A program made the translations under genes and the position numbers. Below, piece by piece: positions 16,006 to 23,700 of a stretch of 64,000 bases of DNA. Origin of the DNA: Streptomyces albus subsp. albus (GTDB lineage: Bacteria; Actinomycetota; Actinomycetes; Streptomycetales; Streptomycetaceae). Where the stretch lies: assembly GCF_000719865.1 (NCBI RefSeq), contig NZ_JOID01000001.1:186001-250000 (forward strand). Reading direction: 5' to 3'. How positions within the stretch are numbered: position 1 is the first letter of the stretch; each line of letters starts with the position of its first letter. A model generated the notes under the pieces. It saw nothing but the letters and a program-made list of their open reading frames with translations, made no database searches and was not told the DNA's origin.

Positions 16006-17418
16006 ATGGCGATGATGCGGCTCCGGCGCGAGGACCCGCGTGTCGTCGGTTCGTTCAGGATTCACCGGCGGCTGGGCGCCGGCGGTATGGGCGTGGTGTA
16101 CCTGGGCTCGGACAAGCGCGGCCAGCGGGTGGCGCTCAAGGTGATCCGGCCGGACCTGGCGGAGGATCAGGAGTTCCGGTCCCGTTTCGCGCGGGAGGTG
16201 TCCGCGGCCCGCCGGATCCGCGGCGGCTGCACGGCCCGGCTGGTGGCGGCCGATCTGGAGGCGGACCGGCCGTGGTTCGCCACCCAGTACGTGCCGGGGC
16301 CGTCGCTGCACGACAAGGTGGTCGAGGAGGGCCCGCTGTCGGCGGCCCGTACCGCCGCGGTCGGCGCGGCCCTCGCCGAAGGGCTGCTGGCCGTCCACGA
16401 GGCGGGCGTCGTGCACCGCGACCTGAAGCCCTCGAACATCCTGCTCTCCCCCAAAGGCCCGCGGATCATCGACTTCGGCATCGCCTGGGCGACCGGCGCC
16501 AGCACCCTGACCCATGTGGGGACGGCGGTCGGCTCCCCGGGCTTCCTGGCGCCCGAGCAGGTGCGCGGCGCGGCGGTCACGCCCGCGACCGACGTGTTCG
16601 CGCTGGGGGCCACGCTCGCCTACTGCGCGACCGCCGACTCGCCCTTCGGGCAGGGCAGTTCCGAGGTCATGCTCTACCGGGTGGTGCACGAGGAGCCGCA
16701 GCTGCACGGGGTGCACGACGCGCTCGCGCCGCTGATCCGGGCCTGTCTGGCCAAGGACCCCAAGGAGCGGCCGACGGCCCTCCAGCTCTCGCTGCGCCTG
16801 AAGGAGATCGCGGCGCGGGAGACGCACGGGCCGCTGCCGGACGCGCGGCCGGCGCCGTCCCGGCTCCCCGCCGACCGCCCCGGCGGCCGGCAGCACGGTG
16901 AGCGGCCCGGGGCCGAACACGCGCGGCAGCGCACGGAGCGGGACGGGGCCGGCACGGCGCCGGGCCCCTCGCGGACGCGCGGGTCCGCGCCGGCCCCGTC
17001 CCGCGGCGGCGCCCGCTCGGGGGCGCGGCCTGTGGGCAGGCGTGCGCCGGGTGGGCGGACGTCCCCGTCCCGCACGGGGCGCCGTACGGGCACACGGCCG
17101 CCGTCCCGGACGAACGGCACGGGGCGCCGGCCCGCGCCCGGCCCGGACCGGCGGCTGCTGCGGCAGCGGCTGGTGGTGTTCGTGACGGTGACGGTGCTGG
17201 TCGCGCTGGGGATCGCCGCGGCGCAGGGCTGCGAGGGACCGGCCCGGGGGCTGCCGGGGCCGACGGCACCGTTCGGCGCGGACTGGGCAACGGGCGGTGC
17301 CGGAACGGAAGAGGCCGGAACCGGGGGTGCCGGACGCGGCCCGGACGCGGGCGGGCCGCACCCGAGCGGCCACGTGAACGGGAGCGGCCGCGTGAGCGGC
17401 CCGGAGCGGATGGACTGA
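16006..17418 (+). CDS. Membrane Ser/Thr protein kinase (PknB-like, no sensor domain)
   Basis: A 470-residue Hanks-type kinase. The glycine loop GAGGMG is at 24-29, the ATP lysine K45 in VALKVI, the catalytic HRDLKPSN at 138-145, DFG at 157-159, and FLAPEQ after it. The kinase domain ends near 275. A long Arg/Pro/Gly-rich cytoplasmic linker (about 280-385) leads to one membrane helix (about 388-408, LVVFVTVTVLVALGIAAA). Only a short Gly-rich tail of about 60 residues lies outside. No PASTA or other ligand-binding module is present, so the input signal is unclear. The ATG at 16006 follows GGGGATT. Confidence 0.92.
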   Translation: MAMMRLRREDPRVVGSFRIHRRLGAGGMGVVYLGSDKRGQRVALKVIRPDLAEDQEFRSRFAREVSAARRIRGGCTARLVAADLEADRPWFATQYVPGPSLHDKVVEEGPLSAARTAAVGAALAEGLLAVHEAGVVHRDLKPSNILLSPKGPRIIDFGIAWATGASTLTHVGTAVGSPGFLAPEQVRGAAVTPATDVFALGATLAYCATADSPFGQGSSEVMLYRVVHEEPQLHGVHDALAPLIRACLAKDPKERPTALQLSLRLKEIAARETHGPLPDARPAPSRLPADRPGGRQHGERPGAEHARQRTERDGAGTAPGPSRTRGSAPAPSRGGARSGARPVGRRAPGGRTSPSRTGRRTGTRPPSRTNGTGRRPAPGPDRRLLRQRLVVFVTVTVLVALGIAAAQGCEGPARGLPGPTAPFGADWATGGAGTEEAGTGGAGRGPDAGGPHPSGHVNGSGRVSGPERMD

Positions 17419-17643
17419 GCCGGGGGGACGGTGGCCGGAACGGCCGAGCCGGCGGGGAGGCCGCCGGGCGGTCCCGGGCTCGGCGGATGCCGTGCCCTGT
17501 CGGGGGCAGGTGCGGCGAGGCGACGCCGTCGCGGTCGCCGCCGAGCCCGAGGGTCGCGGAGGTGAGGATCACCGGCAGGCCGGCAAGGCGGCGGCCGGTC
17601 GGTCCGTGACGCCCCGTCCGGGGCCGGGTGCCGGTGGCGCCGG

Positions 17644-18462
17644 TCAGCCGGTGGGCCGCCCCGCCGCCACCGTGTAGAACGCCACGGCCGCCGCGGCGCC
17701 CACGTTCAGCGAGTCCACGCCGTGTGCCATCGGGATGCGCACCCACGTCCCGGCGGCCGCGAGCGCCTGCCGGGACAGTCCGGTGCCCTCCGCGCCCAGC
17801 ATCAGCGCGACCCTGTCCATCCGGTGCGGTGCCGCCTCGTCGAGCGTCACGGCGCGCTCGTCGGGAGTCAGCGCGAGCAGTTCGAATCCGGCGGCGCGCA
17901 CCGCCTCCAGCCCGCGCGGCCAGCCGTCCAGCCGGGCGTAGGGCACCGAGAAGACGGCGCCCATGGAGACCTTCACCGACCGCCGGTAGAGCGGATCGGC
18001 GCAGTCCGGGGAGAGCAGCACGGCGTCCATGCCGAGGGCCGCCGCGCTGCGGAAGACCGCCCCGATGTTGGTGTGGTCGTTGACGGCCTCCACGACGGCG
18101 ACCCGGCGGGCGTCCGCCAGCAACTCCCCCGCCGCGGGCAGGGGTTTGCGGTGCAGGGAGGCGAGGGCGCCGCGGTGGACGTGGTACCCCGTCACGCGCT
18201 CGGCGAGGCCGGGGTCGACCACGTACACAGGGGCGGCCACGGCGTCGAGGACGTCGCGCAGCGCCTCGGCCCACTTGGCGGAGAGCAGCAGGGAGCGCAT
18301 CGGGTAGCCGGCGGCGAGGGCCCGCCGGATCACCTTCTCGCCCTCAGCGATGAACAGGCCCTCCGCGGGCTCCCTGCGGCGCCGCAGTTCGACGTCGGTC
18401 AGGTCCGTGTAGTCGCGCAGCCGGGGGTCGCCGGGGTCGTCGACGGTGATGAGTTCAGCCAC
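17644..18462 (-). CDS. TrmH-family (SpoU) RNA 2'-O-methyltransferase
   Basis: A 272-residue SPOUT methylase. The N-terminal substrate-binding part includes GLFIAEGEKVIRRALAAGY. The C-terminal knot carries the three SpoU motifs: NDHTNIGAVFRSAAALG, LMLGAEGTGLS and IPMAHGVDSLNVGAAAAV. It methylates a ribose in rRNA or tRNA using S-adenosylmethionine; the exact target cannot be read. The GTG at 18462 lacks a strong ribosome site but starts at a family-like MAELITVDDP. A resistance methylase is an alternative role, though the setting suggests housekeeping. Confidence 0.9.
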   Translation of the reverse strand: MAELITVDDPGDPRLRDYTDLTDVELRRRREPAEGLFIAEGEKVIRRALAAGYPMRSLLLSAKWAEALRDVLDAVAAPVYVVDPGLAERVTGYHVHRGALASLHRKPLPAAGELLADARRVAVVEAVNDHTNIGAVFRSAAALGMDAVLLSPDCADPLYRRSVKVSMGAVFSVPYARLDGWPRGLEAVRAAGFELLALTPDERAVTLDEAAPHRMDRVALMLGAEGTGLSRQALAAAGTWVRIPMAHGVDSLNVGAAAAVAFYTVAAGRPTG

Positions 18463-18669
18463 AGGGTGATACTGCCTTGTCCGGTGTTCTCGCCCAGAGG
18501 CCGGTCCGCCGGGCGGCGGGCGGCGGGCGGCGGGTGGAGGGCGCGGCGTACGGGGAGAGGGCGCGGGGCGCCGGTGTGCGGTCGGGGTCCGGAGCGCGGC
18601 GCCGGGATGCTCCGTCACGTGCGGAGCCGGCTCCCGCGGTGCGGGGTTCGCCCTCGGGGCTCGGCGCGG

Positions 18670-19983
18670 TCACCCCTCCCCGGTTCGCCGCCCGACCGTG
18701 ACGACGTCGCCGATGACGATCACCGCGGGCGGCCGTACGCCCTCGTCGGTGACGCGTCGCGCCACCGTGGCCAGGGTCGCGTCCACCCGGCGCTGGGCGG
18801 CCGTGGTGCCCTCCTGGACGACGGCCACCGGCGTCTCGGGCGCGCGGCCGTGTGCGATCAGCGCCTCGGAGATCGGGCCGATCTTGTCGACGGCCATGAG
18901 CAGCACCAGCGTGCCGTGCAGCCGTGCCAGCGCCGCCCAGTCCACCAGCGAGCGCGGGTCGTCGGGGGAGACATGCCCGCTGACCACGGTGAACTCATGG
19001 GCGACGCCGCGGTGGGTGACGGGGATGCCCGCGGCCGCGGGCACGCTGATGGAGCTGGAGATGCCGGGAACGACGGTGCAGGGGATGCCGGCTTCGGCGA
19101 GTGCCTCGGCCTCCTCCATGCCACGCCCGAAGACGTACGGGTCGCCGCCCTTGAGGCGGACCACCGCCTTGCCCGCCTTGGCGTGCTCGATCAACGCGTT
19201 GTTGATGGCCTCCTGGGCCATGAACCGGCCGTAGGGGATCTTCGCCGCGTCGATCACCTCGACGTGCGGCGGGAGTTCGTCGAGGAGATCGCGGGGTCCG
19301 AGCCGGTCGGCGATGACGACGTCCGCCTCGGCGAGGAGCCGGCGGCCGCGGACGGTGATCAGATCCGGGTCGCCGGGGCCGCCGCCGACCAGGGCGACGC
19401 CGGGGGTGCGGGCGCGGTGGCGGGGCGCGGCGAGGGTGCCGTCCCGCAGGCCCTCGACGATGGCGTCGCGCACGGCGGCGGAGCGGCGCGGGTCCTGGCC
19501 GGTGAGCACGGCGACGGTCACGCCCTCGCTGCGGCCGGTGGCCGGGGTCCAGGCGGTGGCGGCCCCGGCGTCGTCGCTGCGAACGCACCACACCCGGCGG
19601 GACTCGGCCTCGGCGGAGGCGGCGGCGTTGGCGCCGGCGTCGTCGGTGGAGATCAGCGCGTACCAGGCGCCGTCGAGGTCGCCCTGCCGGTAGCGGCGGC
19701 GCTCCCAGCGGACCTCGCCGGCCGTGGCCATGGCCTCCACGGAGGGGGTGGCGGACGGCGAGATCAGCAGCACGTCCGCGCCGGCGGCGACCAGGCCGGG
19801 CAGCCGGCGCTGGGCGACCTGGCCGCCGCCGAGCACGACCACGCGGCGGCCGGCGAGGCGCAGGCCGACGGGGTAGGCGGCGGCCGGCGCGGATTCCGGC
19901 AGGGGTGCCGGCGCGGATCGCGGCGCGGGTTCCGGCGCGGGCGTGTGCGCGGGTTCCGGCCGGGCGTCGTCGTTTCGGGTCAT
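18670..19983 (-). CDS. cysG: Fused siroheme synthase: precorrin-2 dehydrogenase and uroporphyrinogen-III methyltransferase
   Basis: A 437-residue fusion. Residues about 38-150 form the NAD-dependent dehydrogenase (LRLAGRRVVVLGGGQVAQRR, LISTDD). Residues about 190-437 form the SAM-dependent SUMT: VALVGGGPGDPDLITVRG, LKGGDPYVFGRGMEE, VVPGISSSISVPAAAGIP. It turns uroporphyrinogen III into precorrin-2 and sirohydrochlorin, the branch point between siroheme (sulphite and nitrite reductase) and cobalamin. The central ferrochelatase domain of enterobacterial CysG is reduced or absent, so iron insertion may be done elsewhere. The first 35 residues are Ala/Pro-rich. ATG has AGGAG upstream. Cobalamin genes follow upstream on the same strand. 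Confidence 0.92.
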   Translation of the reverse strand: MTRNDDARPEPAHTPAPEPAPRSAPAPLPESAPAAAYPVGLRLAGRRVVVLGGGQVAQRRLPGLVAAGADVLLISPSATPSVEAMATAGEVRWERRRYRQGDLDGAWYALISTDDAGANAAASAEAESRRVWCVRSDDAGAATAWTPATGRSEGVTVAVLTGQDPRRSAAVRDAIVEGLRDGTLAAPRHRARTPGVALVGGGPGDPDLITVRGRRLLAEADVVIADRLGPRDLLDELPPHVEVIDAAKIPYGRFMAQEAINNALIEHAKAGKAVVRLKGGDPYVFGRGMEEAEALAEAGIPCTVVPGISSSISVPAAAGIPVTHRGVAHEFTVVSGHVSPDDPRSLVDWAALARLHGTLVLLMAVDKIGPISEALIAHGRAPETPVAVVQEGTTAAQRRVDATLATVARRVTDEGVRPPAVIVIGDVVTVGRRTGEG

Positions 19984-20773
19984 GGCGGTGCGGCTCCTCG
20001 GGGCGGCAGGGGGCTGCGGGCCGCTACTGCGCTGGAGCGGCGGTCGGGGTGGTGCGGGGCGGGGGCGCCGGCCGTGCGTCCGGCGGCCGGTCCGCCGTGG
20101 TCCAGCCTAGAGTGCGGCGGATTACCGGGCTGTTTCGCGGCTCACTCCGGGCGGACCGGATGGGATGGGACGGGGCGGGGTGGTGCGGTCCGCGGTGCGG
20201 GTCCCGGGGTGCGCTTCGGTGTTCTGCGGCGCGGGGCGTGGGATGCGGGCGGTCGGAACTCCTTCCGGTCCGGTGGCTCTCGAATCGGTGGGCGCGGGCG
20301 GGGTGCGGGCCGGCCAGGGGGCCGGGTCCCGAGCGGTCCCGAACAGCGTTTCGCGGGACGGCCGTTCGGGGTCCGGGCCGGGCGGTGGGGGCCGGACCGG
20401 GCGGTCCGGCACCGGGCGGTCCGGCACCGGGCGGTCCGGCACCGGGCGGTCCGGCACCGGGCGCTCCGGTCCGGCTGACCGGACCGGCGGTTCCGGCCCG
20501 GCGGTTCCGGCCGTCCGGACCGGATCGCGTCCGCTCCGAGCCGGCTGACCGGACCGGAGCGGACGCGGTCCGGGCGTACCGTACCGGTCTCCGGCCACGG
20601 GCGGGACAGCGACCGGAGGGCCTGGCCCACGCGGATGCGGACCGGTTGCGGACCGGTGTGCGGACCGGTGTGCGGACCGGGCAGCGGGCCCGTCGCAGTC
20701 CCGCGCCCCGTTCCCGGGCCGGTCGCTCGGCCGCGCCCGGGGCTCGCCGGAAGCCGGGCCCGTGGCCGGGCGG
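19984..20773. other. 790-base non-coding, repeat-rich stretch
   Basis: Between cysG and the cobT fusion gene. Short GGTCCGG/CCGGACC words fill most of it, and a 15-bp tandem array lies at 20401-20460. GC content is extreme and open frames occur on both strands, but none shows family-like sequence. The cysG promoter must lie at the left end. No riboswitch core was recognised. Confidence 0.6.
20401..20460. repeat. 15-bp tandem repeat, four perfect copies
   Basis: GCGGTCCGGCACCGG is repeated head to tail at 20401-20415, 20416-20430, 20431-20445 and 20446-20460, followed by a diverging fifth unit. Further direct repeats of GCGGACCGGTGT occur near 20637-20690. Confidence 0.9.
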
Positions 20774-23700
20774 CTAGGACTTCTCCGTGACGCCGGCCGA
20801 GTCGAACGTGGCCACTTCGTGCATCGCGCGGGCCGCGCTCTGCACCACCGGCAGGGCCAGCAGGGCGCCCGTGCCCTCGCCGAGCCGCAGATCGAGGTCG
20901 ATCAGCGGCCGCAGTCCCAGCTTGGTGAGGGCCGCGACGTGGCCGGGTTCGGCGCTGCGGTGCCCCGCGATACAGGCGGCGAGCGACTCGGGGGCGATCG
21001 CCCGGGCGGCCAGCGCGGCCGCTCCGGCGCTCACCCCGTCCAGGATGACCGGGGTGCGCAGCGAGGCGCCGCCGAGGATCAGGCCCACCAGCGCGGCGTG
21101 CTCCAGGCCGCCGACCGCGGCGAGCACGCCGATCGGGTCCTCCGGGTCCGGCCGGTGCAGTTCCAGTCCGCGCCGTACGACCTCGACCTTGCGGGCGTGC
21201 GTCTCGTCGCTGATGCCGGTGCCGCGGCCGGTGACCTCGGCGGGGTCCTTCTCCGTGAAGACGGAGATCAGCGCGGCGGAGACGGTGGTGTTGGCGATGC
21301 CCATCTCACCGGTGAGGAGGGCCTTGTTGCCCGCGGCGACCAGATCGCGGGCGGTCTCGATGCCCACCTCGATCGCGCGCAGCACCTCCTCACGCTCCAG
21401 GGCGGGCCCGGCGGTGAAGTCCCCGGTGCCGGCCCGGATCTTCCGCGGGAGCAGGCCGGGCGTGGCCGGCAGGTCGCCGGTGACACCGACGTCGATCACA
21501 CAGACCTCGGCACCGATCTGGCGCGCGAAGGCGTTGCACACGGCGCCCCCGCCGAGGAAGTTGGCGACCATCTGGGCCGTCACCTCCTGCGGCCACGGGG
21601 TGACGCCCTGGGCGTGGACCCCGTGGTCCCCGGCGAAGATCGCCACGACGGCCGGTTCCGGGATCGGCGGCGGGCACTTCCGGGAGAGCCCGCTGAGCTG
21701 GGCGGAGATGATCTCCAGCATGCCGAGGGCGCCGGCCGGCTTCGTCATCCGCTTCTGCCGCTCCCACGCCTCGCCGAGCGCCTTGGCGTCCAGCGGGCGG
21801 ATGCCCTGCAGCGTCTCGGCGAGCAGGTCGTGCGGCTCCTCGCCGGGCAGGGCGCGGCGGCCGTACGTCTCCTCGTGCACCACCCAGGACAGCGGGCGCC
21901 GCTTGGACCAGCCGGCCTGCGCCAGTTCGGGTTCGGCCGGGAACTCGTCGACGTAGCCGACGCAGAGGTACGCGACGACCTCCAGGTGCTCCGGCAGGCC
22001 GAGGACGCGGACCATCTCCCGCTCGTCGAAGAAGCTCACCCAGCCGACGCCGAGGCCCTCGGCGCGCGCGGCGAGCCAGAGGTTCTCGACGGCGAGCGCC
22101 GAGGAGTACGGGGCCATCTGCGGCTGGGTGTGCCGGCCGAGGGTGTGCCGGCCGCCGCGGGTGGGGTCGGCCGTGACGACGATGTTGACGGGGGTGTCGA
22201 GGATCGCCTCGATCTTGAGTTCCTTGAACTGCTTCGCCCGTGCCTTGGGCAGCGACTTGGCGTACGCCTCGCGCTGGCGGACGGCGAGTTCGTGCATGGC
22301 CCGGCGGGTCTCGGCGGAGCGGATGACCACGAAGTCCCAGGGCTGGGAGTGGCCGACGCTGGGCGCGTGGTGGGCCGCCTCCAGGACCCGCAGCAGCACG
22401 TCGTGCGGCACGGGGTCCTTGCGGAAGCCATTGCGGATGTCGCGGCGCTCCCGCATGACGCGGAGGACGGCCTCACGCTCGGCGTCGCCGAAGCCGGGGG
22501 CCGGAGGGCCGGAGAGGGGCGCGGGCTGTGCGGTTCCGCCGGACCGGTCCGGCTCGCCGGACGGAGCGGACTCGTCCGGCCGTTCCGTGCTCGCGGCTGC
22601 CTCGGGGCTCGCCGCCGGCGCTGCGTCGGCGTCCGGCGCGGACGCGGGGGCGCCGGCTCGCGGGGCGGACCGGGCGGAGAGGAGCCGGTCGGCGAGGGCG
22701 ATACCGGGGTCGGGGGCGAGGTCGGCGTCGGAAATGGGAGTGGCTCCGGTGGGGGTCGCGGCGGGGGACGGGACGGTGGCGGGGGCAGGGGTGGTGATGA
22801 GGCCGGTCTCCGCGGTGGCGGGGTGTGGCCCGGGGGTCGTCATCTCCGCGGCGGCAGCGGCCGGTCCGGGCTCGGAGGAGCCGGGAGCGGAGGAGCCGGC
22901 GCCCGTCGGTCCGGAGACAGCCGGTTCGGAGGCGGGCTCCGTCGCGGGCGTGCCGTCCTCCGGCGCGGGTTCGGCGGCGCCGTCCGCGGCCGGCCCCGCC
23001 GGGGCGGCTTCCGGCTCGGAGTCGGGCAGTTCGGTGACCGGCTGTTCGGCGGCCCCGGGCTCGACCGCTTCCGGCTCGGCGGCTGTCGGCTCGGCGGCCC
23101 CGGGATCGGCAGCGGTCGGTTCGGCCACATCGGGCCCGGCAGCCGCCGGGTCGGCGGTCTCGGCGCCGGTCTCTGCCGCACTCGGTTCGGCGAGCTCTGC
23201 CCGGCTCCCGGCAGCGCCGGGTTCTTCCGTCCGGGCCCCGGGCATGTCCGGTCCGGTCGTGTCCGCCTGAACGGCGTGAGGCTCGACGCCATCCGGCTGG
23301 GCGGTACCAGGCTCGGCGGCGTTCGACTCGTCGGTGCCGGGCTCGGCGGCGTCCGGCTCGGCGGTACCGGGCTGGGCAACGTCCAGCTCGGCGGTGCCGG
23401 GCTCGGCGGCGTCCGGTGCGGCGGTACCGGGCTGGGCTTCGTCCGGCCCGGCGGCACCGGGCTGGGCGGCGTCCAGCTCGGTACCAAGCTCGGCGGCATC
23501 GAGCTGGGCGGCACCGGGCGCGGCGGCGTCCGGCTGGGCGGCGTTCGACTCGACGGTCCCGGGCTGGGCTTCGTCCGGCTCGACGGTGCCGGGCTGGGCT
23601 GCCTCCGGCTCGGCGGTACCGGACCCGGCGGTATCCGGCTCGACTGCACCGGGCGCGGCGGCGCCCGGCTGGGCGGCGTCCGGCTCGACGGTGCCGGGCT

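Noticed and set aside
17722..20478. 918-codon plus-strand open frame
   Set aside because: Antisense to the TrmH and siroheme synthase genes, and it runs into the repeat-rich gap.
20122..20598. Minus-strand frame encoding PVPDR repeats
   Set aside because: It is only the 15-bp tandem array read through. All three frames are open there and no ribosome site or conserved part is present.
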